Shown in pieces: positions 1 through 10,396 of a stretch of DNA of 64,000 nucleotides (position 1 is its first letter; the number at the start of each line of letters is the position of its first letter). Source of the stretch: Gracilariopsis chorda. Lineage: Eukaryota; Rhodophyta; Florideophyceae; Gracilariales; Gracilariaceae. The position numbers were made by a program, and so were the translations under genes. The stretch lies in NCBI GenBank assembly GCA_003194525.1, contig NBIV01000281.1:44642-108641 (forward strand). The letters run 5' to 3'. The notes under the pieces were generated by a model. It worked only from the letters and a program-made list of their open reading frames with translations. It ran no database searches and had not been told where the DNA came from.

Positions 1-1764
1 GGTGCCTGTGCATGGAACGAATGAGGCCACGCAACGCGTTGTCTTCACCGGGAAGAGTAAGTTCTGCACGAATCAGATCGTCGATCACATCAACGTCTTC
101 AATCACGCCTCCTTCGAGCCACACGAGCATGTGGTGATGAGGCACATTGCGCTTTTGAAACTCTAGCTTTGATGCAAGCCCCAGGCACTGCATTCCAAAC
201 ATGTGCTCTTCTCCGAGTCCTTCATGAAGTCGTTTGCGTACTGATTGTACACCATTGCAATCAGATCCGGTCGGTCAAACGGTCGAGGGCGGTTACTCTA
301 TGCCGTAAAAGCGCTCCGATTGCTGGTATCCACACCAAGGCGCTGGATGTTCTCTCTCCAGATGTTCATGGTGATTGTAATGAAAAGAGAAGGCGGTCCT
401 CTCCGCGCTACGATCGCCTGCACATCCATGCACTTGTTCTTCTAATACGCTGCTGAGTTCACCGAGTCATTGGGCAGAAATATCCGCCCCATTTGCGCAA
501 ACTGGGATGGTGACAGCTGACCGGTCTGTTGCTGTGCTTGCTTGGTCTCTTGCTCTAGTCCAATGCATGCCTGTTGTCCTCTCTCCAGGAAACGCAGTCG
601 CATGCCCTCAATGTTTTTGTGGGTGAGAAGCGTCCACATCTGCATGAACGGTCCACTGTTCAGAATTGTCTTGTCTGATTACATTTGTCTCTTGCCGTTC
701 TCAACCCAGGTGAGATTTAGAAGCTTCTATTTGTTGACGCTGAAACCTGCGCTCTGCTGGGTGAAGTGCTTTGCGCTCAGAAACAAGCCAATGAAAAACG
801 GTTCGTGCTGGTCGGGGTACGGGTAGAGAAGAGGGAACATATCTTGCTCTGCAAGTTTGGATGCCCGTTTTAGAAGTCGGTACCGCACTTGTGCATTGTT
901 TGCAGAGTTTGCAGTCGCCCCATCTCCAGCAGCAGTAGCAGCAGCAGCCGTTACTACGGCGTGCTCTTCGGTTACGGTTCCTTCTAACAAGCGTGTTAAT
1001 TGAGACTTCATTCGAAACAGGCCAGTCGGATACACGAAGACCGTTCTAATCATGATTGGCTCCACACCAGAAGCATTTTCAGGGAGCGAGCCAACACCTG
1101 CATGACGAGCACTTACTGTAGCACTTCCGGTTCCTTCGTATCCACGTACGACTACTGCCTCTTCTGCTGCCTGCATGCTGATATCGACGGCGGTCTCTTC
1201 ATTTTGTTCTTTTTGTTGCGTGCAAAGCATGGATTGGTACCACTCGCGCACCACGTCTGGCTTCGGCTGGATCGCATCGTACAGCTTGGGGACGATGGTT
1301 CGTATGTTGATGCCTTGAATGAACGCACGCAGATTGGTACGCGTATAGTGAGATGGATCCAGGGAAGGCGGACTGGTACCCCACAAAAGGCTGTAGCGCG
1401 TGTTGTTCTGGTTCCGCTTTGGGAGAGCGAGAGCTGTGTTGCCTTGAACTATGAGAAAAGACGATCCACCTCCCGTCACAGAAGACATGTACATGAACGC
1501 TCGCGTCGTCACGAAGACTGTATTCAGGTTGAGGAAATGGCTGTAAAACGCTCTCAGGCTATACAGACTGCGAATCAAGTGGTTGCTGTGCTCTCTGCGG
1601 AACGTCACCCCCCATCCTGACATTCTTTTCAGTCCACAGCACATTCCGGTGGTCTTTTTGCCAAGAAAAACACAAAAGCAATACTTGCAGCTATGGACTT
1701 TAATGTCCAGTCCGGATATGGGCAGGAGGAGAGCGTGTGTGAGTGTTCGCCGCATCTTCCGCAT
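1..1764 (-). pseudogene. Helitron Rep protein, N-terminal half, decayed and cut by the left edge
   Basis: The minus strand reads as the N-terminal part of a Helitron replication initiator. Seen in order: a Cys-rich stretch (CKYC, then CCG) near 1600-1680, the PLLYPYPDQ block near 830 (the family's PLLFPYG), a GPFMQMW block near 640, GPPSLFITITMN near 370 (family: GKPDLFITFTCN), FDRPDLIAMV near 270, and EFQKRNVPHHHMLVWLE near 120-150, which carries the HUH histidines. The gene keeps one frame from 1764 to about 210, broken by in-frame stops at 727-729, 679-681, 442-444 and 298-300; a frameshift near 210 then moves the HUH part to another frame. The rest of the nuclease and the helicase would lie left of base 1. 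Helitron Rep performs rolling-circle transposition; this copy cannot be translated whole. Confidence 0.8.
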
Positions 1765-2418
1765 CGCCTTTGACCTGCACTGGGAAGCGTCTCAAACTCC
1801 GGCACGCTTGCACGGATGGTCGAATCATTCCTCACCTGAGCTGCCACGGGATCTCATGCAGAGTACACGGGATAGAGTTCTCGATGAGGGCTCCCAGAAG
1901 ATTGCATCACTGTCGTGTCAGGCTGTTGCTGTGGCTGCTGCTGCGGCTGGTGTGAGGGAGACGCTGTGATCTCAGCCTCTCCTACCTCCATCGGAACGGG
2001 CATCTGTTCTTCCTCTTGAGCTTGCGATATAGCAGGCTCCTGCGGCAGATGGGAGGGAACAAGAGTAATGGGCAGAGCAGGCTGCTGCGGGAGCTGTTAG
2101 GGCATGGAAGGGATCTCATTCGATTAATTATGGATAAGAACGGGCATCTGTTCTTCAGGCGTCGGTGGGAGAGAGGGAGGCATCGGAGGGCGAGGAATAT
2201 GACTCGGAAGGTCTCTCACAAACTTAAGAAATCCAGGTTTTGGGCAAGAAGTTTTTAGCGCTGTGGGAATGGACCCACTTGCCCCAACGACGGAAGTAGG
2301 TGCAGGAGTAACTTCGTCTTCCTCCACGGCTGGAACAATGGGTCCTTGCACATGCGCTCCGCTCTCACTAACCACCACCTCATCTGAAGCGGGAGGAACT
2401 GGTAATCGTTGAGGTCGT

Positions 2419-2740
2419 TCAGCTCCTGGCCTTGCGCTGCCTGGATTCACTCTGGCCCCTCCAGAATTCGCTCTTTCGCTCTGGCGCGTCAATTGTTTGC
2501 TCTAGCACCTCTGGCATTCTGTCTGGCGCATCCAGAATTGACTCTGGCGCATCCAGAAGAATTCTCTCTGGACCCTCCGGCACTGGCTCGAGCACCTCCG
2601 GCATTGCCTCTGGCACCTCCAGAATTCGCAATGGCGCTTCCTGTATTGGCTCGTGCAACACCACAATTCGCTTGTACACCTCCAGAACTTGCTCGAGCAC
2701 CTCCAAAGTTTGGCGTGGACCCAGCAGAGTTCGGACGTGA
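2419..2740. repeat. Imperfect 15/30-bp tandem repeat
   Basis: The stretch is built of degenerate units around CTCTGGCGCATCCAGAATT and GAGCACCTCC, about 15 bp or doubled to 30 bp. Because the unit length is a multiple of three, both strands stay open (Gly-Ala-Arg-Asn-rich on minus, Pro-Ala-Leu-rich on plus). It lies just upstream of the Helitron reading direction and could be its 5' region or unrelated minisatellite DNA. I do not call a gene here. Confidence 0.6.
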
Positions 2741-2759
2741 ACCTCCTCGCGCCATAATT

Positions 2760-5700
2760 TTTATAAAAACTAAGAAACAACACTTCTATTTTTCTAACCC
2801 TCTATAAAATTTTCCAGAGTTCCAGAATACTTTTCCAAAATAAAAACGTCGATAGTAAAAAACTGGTTTCAGTTTGGCGCTTTGGAACTACAGGGCCTAG
2901 TCACATGAGCAATTAAAAAGTTTCTAGAAGACTTATCTTTACCCGATGCAGTCATACGCAGCACAGGGACTTTCCAAACACTCCTGCTGGATTATGAATG
3001 TAAGAGCGTGAGCGTGCCTAGCTGGTTTTCAAGCCGTTTGATGTTTAACCTGCGTCCGGTTTTAAGAAATGTTCTGCCTATACTCAAAAAATAACGTGCG
3101 CTTTCCGGCACCACGAGGTATGTACGACACGGTGGCCGCTCCGGACCCTGTACAGCAAGCTTCTATTATGTACTGGAAACTCTCAGACTTTCTAGATCAC
3201 CGCCAGACGACCAGTAAACTCTGAAGGGGATCAGAACTTTCCCAGATCCGTAGTACTCAGTGAGTTAATCATGTGGCTGCATGCAAACGAGCTTGGCTTT
3301 GCGTAGGTCCCAGGCTATCAACAGTACCTAAAATAGCAAAAGGTTACGACTGTGTGCTATTAGCCAAGCCTACAATGGGAGGTGAAAATAGTGGTTAGAT
3401 TTAGTAAGAAAGATGCATTGGGCACTGGATCAGATCCATTTATATTATCTGTGCATTATGCTGCTCTGGAGCATTGTAAAACACCAACTAAGTGTCGCGC
3501 AAGTCAAGTATTGCTGACCGGCGAGAACTGTAGTCATACAATGCAGTTCCAGTCACTTCACAGTAGCAGAATTCAACATACAGCAGCAGGTAATAAGCGT
3601 TTTTTTGCTCTTGCTGGCGCTGCTGCAGTTCAGGGGAATTGTTCTGAATTGATGGGAGTTGTCGCAAAAGGGAGGTTTTTGAATATGCTCAAAAGGATGT
3701 GCACGTTGTTTTATTGGCGCAAAGGATCTATTCAACCAACTGCGAAGAGATCATCCGCTTCGAAATTTATAGAAGTGAGAGACATTTGGAAGGGGACTCG
3801 AAACGCCAGCGTTGCTGGGCAATGCTGAATGAGGGGAACTGTGCGGGATCTGCAGGCCGTTTCTTTTCGCTATCGCTCGCAATCATCTTGCAAAGTAAAA
3901 AAGTCCACGGCAGTGAAAGTAAATGTAGAATAGAGTGGAAATTGAGTGCCAGCGATTTGAAGAATGGCTTGCACTGCAGTTGTGGATTGAGAGTACAGTG
4001 GAGTGTAATTGGCTGGCACTGCCAAAATAACTGCAGTGTCAAAGACTGTACAGTGGGATGGGTACAAAAACCAGTGCTGCAGTACCAGACACTGAACGGC
4101 AACAGCAGTCAACATACAGCAGCAGCCAATTAGCTTTGAGCTTTGCTGCTGCTGCTGCTGAAGTTTTTGAATGGAAGGGAGGCGGTTTGCGGAAAGACTT
4201 TTTCACCTGCGCTGAAGGGGCGTGCACGCCTGTTTATTTTCGAAACGCCTCCCATCAATCATCAACTACCCCCTTACTCGTCAATAAATCTATATTTTCA
4301 ACTTTCCGTGTTTTGCTTTATACATTTGCACTTATAGGTGCTTACAGCGAGAGTTGTTACTGAGTTTTGGTGAGAGACAGACTGTCCAACCATGGAGCGG
4401 GTAGCTGTCGGATTGTGTCTGTGTGTGGTTACGGGCACGTGCCTCTAATTCCAAGGCAACGGTATTCGCTTTCTATTAGTAGAATGCTAACTATCTATTC
4501 GACGGCTAAATTCCGCTAATAGACCCAATCGCATCTCCATTTGGCTTCCTCATCTGGCACCCTTAAGGCGGACGCGAAGCGTTCTACTCCCCAAAAAACC
4601 GGGCCCTCTACTTGCTGTTGGATGGGCGTTCCATATCTCTTCCACATCAGCAGTCCTGTTTCTTGGGATCACACGCCAAGGTTGGTTCACGCACCATCTT
4701 TCTCATGTTGTACCAATTTTGGCGTCAGTGACGATCCCGAGCTTCACTTCGGACCTCTACATGGCAGTCATAATTCATCAGCATTATCTGAGCTTTCTTT
4801 AGCGGAATGTTTATGAGCGAAGAGGTAGAGCTTTACACAAGTAGTTCGGTTACCGATGGCACCCGGAAACTCGAGCCACAAAGAACCACTTGTTAAGGTT
4901 TCAAGTGTTCCGAAGCTGCACAAATCTTGTGACGAGCGTGCAAGCACACGACCCCTGTGAGATAAACAACGATCACGTTGCACATTACAGCCAGTGGCTG
5001 GCGCGCGTGCATGGAATCTTCTCGAACACGGCCTTTTCTACCGCCGTTTGCGTAAGATGCATCGCAAGACAAACGCGCAGGTGAAGCCAAAAAAATCTTG
5101 AGCGATCGTCGCCGTCATTCGTCGTCATACGCTTGAGACTACTGAAATCGCTGAGGTGGTGGATAAGTTCTGATGGTGATGAAAGGAAGATATGGACTGT
5201 TGGCAAAGATACGACGGTCTCCCGATAGCCAAGCGTGACACTTTGAAGGTGAGCTTGGACGTATGAAGGCGCAGAAAGTCCGCGCACACACAGAAGAGGA
5301 GTTGGGCTCAAACTGGCGCACGAGGACAAAAGAGTACAAGTTGTTAATCGTATGAGCGCGCGCTTTGCGCGAAGGCAGGGGCGTTGGAACGGCACGTTGA
5401 GACGCTCGTGGGAACGGAGATACAACGGCGGTTGGACGAAAACGATTGGCTGCAAGAATCTGAGATTATTAAAGAAACAGGTACCGAAGGAAACGGCGAA
5501 GGCCACGTCACTACGTGTCGGCGCCGCTTAAATATATCTCTCTCGTTAATCATGTTGCTCTGCGGGCGGTTTCCAAAAACACGCTCACAGTGTGTGCAGC
5601 GGCGGGGCCCGTCACGTTCCCGTTTTTTGCTTTGTGCCAAGGGGATGCACAGTGCCTTATCGTGATGGTAGGTCATGGAGGGTGGGGTGCGCGATCTGTG

Positions 5701-6118
5701 TTGGAGGCTTTTGTTTGTGGTATGACGGGAGACGACAGAAGTCATTCGTCAGATGAGTTGAACGAAAACAGAGATGCCGATTTTTGTTAGGGTTCAACGC
5801 ACGTTCACCGATTACAAGACATGCACAGAGTTTTACGAGGGGAGATGCTCAAAGCGGCGAACGACCGAAAAGTATGGTCACAAGTCACAAGGGCGCAGAC
5901 AAAGAGATGCGTAGTAAACATTAAACTAGAAACAAAAGAAACACGCACCGCCAACCAGAACCCGTTCGGAAATGTAGAAAGAAAGCAACACAGCATGGAC
6001 AACACACACGCAACATGGAAGAAGCTAAACACAAAACGAAAAGCCAAGACAAATAAACGACTGTACTCAACAAAGCCACGTATGGGAAAACAAGGAAAGG
6101 GCACGACAACGGGCATAG
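2760..6118. other. No convincing gene
   Basis: Only short unrelated open frames occur. A CAG/CTG-rich patch lies at about 4095-4160, and a similar AACATACAGCAGCAG string occurs near 3575 and 4110, hinting at a small local duplication. No recognised domain, RNA gene or transposon terminus was seen. Confidence 0.5.
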
Positions 6119-7186
6119 TCAAATCCATCGTTTCTTCTTGAAATAAAGCAACTGCAAAACGACGAGCACAAGCACAACAATCCAGAAAGCCGCGTAACTC
6201 CATTTGCCCCGAAGTTCAGGTTGATACGAAAAATTCATACCTTCAATGCCAGCCAAAAACGTCAACGGCACAAACATGGTCGTTACGACGGCAAGAGTCT
6301 GCATAGTTTCCTGCATGCGATTATTCTGAACGGCGAGCAAAACCTCTAACAAAGTATGAGCCCCTTCGCGAACGGAGGCAAGTGTATCGGCGCATTGGTG
6401 CAGGTGAATTCGCGCCGGAGATAACTGTGACGGTTGTTCGGCAGCATCTACTACGGATAAAGTGGCGCTGTATATTCGACGAAGTGAGGCTGCGGTTCGA
6501 CGAATTCGCCAGACGGAATGGGCTACGATTGTAGGATCGGTTGATAGTAATGCGGAACGAGCTTCAAGTACATCCAACGCATCCAGGTTAGCCCGTGAAG
6601 CTGTCAAGAGTGCAGCGCAAGCACGCGCCAAAACAGCGTGCAGCGCGTCGTGAATGGAGCGTTGAGAAAGTGGGAAAAGAAGATGTACAGCTGAAGAACA
6701 GGTGATAAGCACGTCATGACGGTGTGCAATCAGTAGGATATGCGCTGAAGAAGCAGAGTTTGATACGCGGGGAATGGAAAGAAAGGCCAGCAGTGGGGGG
6801 TGATGACAAGTGCCAGACACGCCTGAACGCGGCGGAAAGGGCAGCTGATAATGGGATAATAGCGGCTGCAACTGTTGCAAATGAACGTCTTGTAGGGCTA
6901 ACCATAGCGGGGGGGACGGCGGACTGCACAGCAGCTGGGAAAGAGGTAGTGACGTTGTGTGGGGCCCTTCTTCGGAAAAGGAAGTGTGAAAGACGGACGG
7001 GTCGGAAGAGAGCGTCTGCAGGGCGGATGGAGGGACGCTCTTCTCGACGAGCCGCCGCGCCGACGACGACGACGGCGGCGGCGGCAGTAGCGGCGTTGTG
7101 TCGGAAAGCGTCATGCAAGCCATCATGGCCATCAGGTCGCATCTATCTCGTGTCGCAAGTGGGCAAGAAGAGAGCGCGGAGACCAT
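6119..7186 (-). CDS. CorA-family divalent metal (Mg2+) transporter
   Basis: About 355 residues from the first ATG at 7186 (a GTG two codons upstream is less likely). The C-terminus has the CorA architecture: a long helical region (about residues 175-290), TM1 ending in the family signature GMN within GIEGMNFSYQ, a short loop, TM2 (about 25 hydrophobic residues beginning WSYAAFW) and a basic tail FKKKRWI. CorA proteins form pentameric channels for Mg2+ or related ions; the membrane cannot be told from sequence. The N-terminal 130 residues are Ser/Pro-rich and unrecognised. The start lies only 35 bp after the stop of the CBS-domain gene on the same strand, so the promoter must be very short or overlap that gene. 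Family confident, substrate less so. Confidence 0.85.
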   Translation of the reverse strand: MVSALSSCPLATRDRCDLMAMMACMTLSDTTPLLPPPPSSSSARRLVEKSVPPSALQTLSSDPSVFHTSFSEEGPHTTSLPLSQLLCSPPSPPLWLALQDVHLQQLQPLLSHYQLPFPPRSGVSGTCHHPPLLAFLSIPRVSNSASSAHILLIAHRHDVLITCSSAVHLLFPLSQRSIHDALHAVLARACAALLTASRANLDALDVLEARSALLSTDPTIVAHSVWRIRRTAASLRRIYSATLSVVDAAEQPSQLSPARIHLHQCADTLASVREGAHTLLEVLLAVQNNRMQETMQTLAVVTTMFVPLTFLAGIEGMNFSYQPELRGKWSYAAFWIVVLVLVVLQLLYFKKKRWI

Positions 7187-7221
7187 CGCCACGAGTGCAG
7201 CTGTGCGCGTGGGACACGTAG

Positions 7222-8243
7222 CTACGCAGCGGACAGAAAGAAGCGCAGCAGGTGACCCAGTCCGATGACGCCGATGACGACGCGCTGCTCATCGGCCACA
7301 AATACTCGTCTCCAGCCGTCGCGCAACTTGCCAATGACGGATCCAAGCGCTTCTTCCCGCGCGCACACCGCGCCTTGTTGCATAAACGCGCACACCTCAC
7401 CCCCTATACCACCAGCAGCAGCGGCTGCACCCACCACTTCACCGTCCAGCACGCCCACCACTCGACCGCCAGCCGTGACTGGTAGCGAGTCTAATCCGCG
7501 ACTTATCATCACTCTGGCGGCGTCTTCAACGCGCATGCGCATGTCGGCGGTTACCAGGTCGGTGTATCGTCCCAATTGAAGGCTGCCTATGCTGTACCGT
7601 AGAAAGGGCGCATCGCGAAATCGAGGCTCCAAAAGTGCCAATAGACGCTCGGCGAACAACCAGTGTAGAGCTTCGCTTCCGTGCATCACTGCCAGAGGCG
7701 GGGAGCCCGTTTGCGATAACAAGCGCGCTGCGTGGAGTTGAGCGGCGTCGGCTGAGACTGAAATAAATGGTTGTACAGCCGATTGTTGAACAAAGGTGTA
7801 GAGTGGACGGGATAATAGTTGAGAATCACATGCTACGTGAAGTGCGCTTGTCAATGTTAACATTCCGCAAAGCGATCCGTTGTGCAAAACTGCCGCAGCT
7901 CTCACATCTGTTTTTTGTTTTTCACAACCACAACAAGGGGGCGGGCGGCTAGGGTCAGCACAAGACAACTTCGCGGGCTGCCATGGATGTAGGGTGCTGG
8001 TGAGCGTGAAGACGTACCGTTTTCGCCAAGCGCGCGAAACGCGTGCTGCGTACAAATGTTGGCGTCGACGATGAGCACGCGCGAGTGGGCGGGAACCAAC
8101 TCGTGAACGGCGTGCGAGGAGAGGTATTGGTGCAACTGCGAGCGCGCAGTGACTAGAAGCGCGTCGATATGCGGTGCGGGTGAAGTCGGTACGGAGTAGT
8201 GTGCCTCCACTTCCATGGCGTCTTCGCTTGTTTCGGTGGCCAT
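7222..8243 (-). CDS. AMPK gamma / SNF4-like protein with four CBS motifs (one intron)
   Basis: Two exons, 8243-8018 and 7907-7222, give 303 residues, close to yeast Snf4. The joined frame reads ALGEN then DVRAAAVLHNGSL, restoring the conserved VRAAPL...GMLT core of CBS1. CBS2 (about residues 120-175, PLAVMHGSEALHWLF), CBS3 (about 180-240, YTDLVTADMRMRVEDA, LDSLPVTAGGRVVGVL) and CBS4 (about 245-303) follow. Gamma subunits bind AMP/ADP/ATP and regulate the SnRK1/AMPK kinase. The start is the ATG before ATETSEDAMEVEAHY; the frame is open further upstream without an ATG. Strong family call; stand-alone CBS proteins are the alternative. Confidence 0.83.
7908..8017 (-). other. Spliceosomal intron (110 nt) in the SNF4-like gene
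   Basis: On the minus strand it begins GTACGT and ends in a T/A-rich tract followed by CAG. Removing it joins two CBS1 halves in frame (codon split 1/2, giving Asp), which is the main support. Confidence 0.85.
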
Positions 8244-8619
8244 GTCTCGACGGCGCGGCACGGATGAAGAAGTCAACAAGCGCTGTTCAGTCTTTAGTTG
8301 CTCTCCGGGACGCTCCCAAGTGCAACTGCGCAGCACCCAGCTTCAACAAACAGCCGCCGGCTACCAAAGTTACATGGCAGGGCTAGCGGTCTATCCCTTT
8401 CTGCGATAGGTAGCCTGGCGCAAAGCTACCACACGTGGCTCATTGCGTCATAACACTACACATGCACACAAATCGTTTACCATGGTCACACGCTCGGCTC
8501 TTTACTTTAACACATATGTAAACCCACTACCATGTGTGATATGAAGCTACTACCAAAGAGCTAATTCTTCTTCCTAAACGCCCACACCTGCGTCCACCAC
8601 AGCAAGCTCACAGAGCGCG

Positions 8620-9936
8620 TCACCTATCAGCACGACCTCGGCCTCTAAAACGACCACGACGACCACGTCCCCTTCCCCGATGGCCTCTTCTTCCGCAAGT
8701 TATGGCCGCGTCGCCGAACGTTTCTAAGTCCGTCTGTCGTCTCTGTGCTGCATTCCGCTCTCCTCTCATGTCCTTTTCCGGCACCAGCTCGTCGAAGAAG
8801 CTCTTATTTCGGTCATACAACGGAGCTATCGGCGTCGATTCCGGACGTTCAAAGCGTTCATTGTTGGTTTCAAAGTCAAAATCCTCCTCCGGGATATGTA
8901 GCGGCGTCGCCGTTCGTGAAGAGCGTCTACGACCTCGTCCGCGGCGCGATGCGGGGTGTCTGTGGTTGACGGCTCCCCCGTTTTCACGCGGCACGTTCGG
9001 TCGCGGCCCCCTTTGGACGTGGTCGGGCGCGTTCTGCTGTGACCGTCGGTGTGGGTGTGCGTCCATGAGTTTGTTGATGTCACTGTTGTCTCCGTTTGCG
9101 ATTGATGCCCCCATGGTGTGCTTCGGTGAAACGTGTGCTACACCAGTTGAAGCTCGTTGCTGCGGTTGCTGCTGCGGCGGCGGCGGGGGCAGACTGGGTT
9201 GCAGTGCGGTGGACACGCCTTTCGACGCGCGTGGCGCTGAAGATGGTGGTGGCGCGGCGGGGGCGGGTGATGGATGGGCGGCGCGAACGGTGGGAGGCGG
9301 ACCCCACGCGCGCGGCGTGGGACCGCGCACAGCTGGTGGAGGGCGCTTGTATTCCGTGGTGGTCGCAGCCACGTTCTGCCGACGCTGCTGGTGCTGTGGT
9401 GGTTGCTGCTGCTGTTGGAGCAGCGGCGGCGATGGGTGGAGGGGAGGGTTGTGCAGAGGCTTGTTCAGCGGCTTGGATAGCGGCTGCTTGAGGTGGTGAC
9501 GCTGGTGCTGTTGTTGCTGGTGCAGCTGCAGCTGAACAGGTGGGGCAGCAACAGCAACAGCAGCAGCTGTTGCTGCTGCAGTGTTAGCAAGAGCAGGAGT
9601 AGTAGTAGGGGGAGGAGTGGTACTAGTGGCAGCAGGCGTGTCCAAGAAGTGCAAGTCTCGTATGTCCGGGCCGTGAAACACAATGTAGGAAAAGACGTGA
9701 GTGGACGGTTGCACGGGACCGCCTTCGCGGGGACGCCCCTCCGTGCCGTAGGAGCGAACGTCCTTGAGCGCGACGGTGGAGGCGTTGGTATCGATGGTGT
9801 ACAAGGTTCCCACATAGCGGATGGCCGATTTGGAGATGAGCGAGATTCTCGAGCCAACGTAGGGGGGCTGCGAAGCGGGCGAGGAGCGCGCCGCGGGCGC
9901 GGCGGCGGGCGGGCGCGGCGGTTGTTGTGTTGCCAT
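8620..9936 (-). CDS. LSM14: LSM14/Scd6/RAP55-family mRNP protein
   Basis: 438 residues from the ATG at 9936 (MATQQPP). The N-terminal Lsm14 domain (about residues 25-105) contains [20 protein letters not shown] and ends [12 protein letters not shown], the classical hallmark. A long Pro/Gln/Ala-rich linker follows. The C-terminus has the FDF motif ([14 protein letters not shown]), an FFD box ([14 protein letters not shown]), a TFG-like box (LETFGDA) and an Arg-Gly tail ([15 protein letters not shown]). Members repress translation and promote decapping in P-bodies through DDX6-type helicases. The gene is divergent from PFK with 460 bp between starts. A longer open frame upstream of the ATG is Arg-rich repeat DNA and is not included. 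Confidence 0.92.
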   Translation of the reverse strand: MATQQPPRPPAAAPAARSSPASQPPYVGSRISLISKSAIRYVGTLYTIDTNASTVALKDVRSYGTEGRPREGGPVQPSTHVFSYIVFHGPDIRDLHFLDTPAATSTTPPPTTTPALANTAAATAAAVAVAAPPVQLQLHQQQQHQRHHLKQPLSKPLNKPLHNPPLHPSPPLLQQQQQPPQHQQRRQNVAATTTEYKRPPPAVRGPTPRAWGPPPTVRAAHPSPAPAAPPPSSAPRASKGVSTALQPSLPPPPPQQQPQQRASTGVAHVSPKHTMGASIANGDNSDINKLMDAHPHRRSQQNAPDHVQRGPRPNVPRENGGAVNHRHPASRRGRGRRRSSRTATPLHIPEEDFDFETNNERFERPESTPIAPLYDRNKSFFDELVPEKDMRGERNAAQRRQTDLETFGDAAITCGRRGHRGRGRGRRGRFRGRGRADR

Positions 9937-10396
9937 TTCGCTGAGCGCGCGGGGGGCGGCTTTGGGCGGTTCCTCGGGCGTGGGTGGCGCTCGCTCGCGC
10001 GCGCTTTTGCAAGGGCGGCGCGGGAAGGGTGCGAAGCGCCACCGCGCCGTGTCCACGCGTGCAGCTGTCCGCGTGTGCAGCTGTCCGCGTGTGCAGCTGT
10101 CCACGCGTGCAGCGCGCGCGGCGGCGTGACCGGCGCGTGACCGGCGCATCTTGGCGTCGTTGCTTCTGCGCTTGGGGCGGCATCACGGCACGCGCTGTAC
10201 TGCGTGGCGCCGCCTCCTGCGCGTCCGTTCCGCGCCGCGCACATTAGCGCCCCGCACGTCCCGTCGCAACCTCCGCCACCTTCTCGCGCTTGGCGTTCGC
10301 GCGAGCGCTTCTTCCTCCCCTCCGTCCCGTTATAACCTGCCGCCCTGCTTCCCCGTCACCCTCACCGCCCTCAACCCCACCCCCTCCCCAACAACA
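9937..10396. promoter_or_regulatory. Shared upstream region of LSM14 and PFK
   Basis: The 460 bp separates two divergent starts and must hold both promoters. It is very GC-rich, contains the 16-bp repeat at 10051-10120, and has one TATA-like TTATAAC near 10328 on the PFK side. No promoter element was proven. Confidence 0.5.
10051..10120. repeat. 16-bp tandem repeat with CAGCTG cores
   Basis: Three near-perfect copies of GTGCAGCTGTCCGCGT start at 10059, 10075 and 10091, with partial units on both sides. Each holds the palindrome CAGCTG (E-box type). It sits between two divergent promoters, so it may be an array of protein-binding sites or a plain minisatellite. Confidence 0.8.

Noticed and set aside
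727-1764. 345-codon minus-strand frame as a novel host gene
   Set aside because: It continues in phase through stops into clear Helitron Rep motifs and is the N-terminal part of that protein.
2409-2807. Plus-strand Pro/Ala/Leu-rich 132-codon frame
   Set aside because: It is the translation of a 15/30-bp tandem repeat open on both strands.
3382-3828. 148-codon plus-strand frame
   Set aside because: No domain, no neighbours in support, composition like flanking non-coding DNA.
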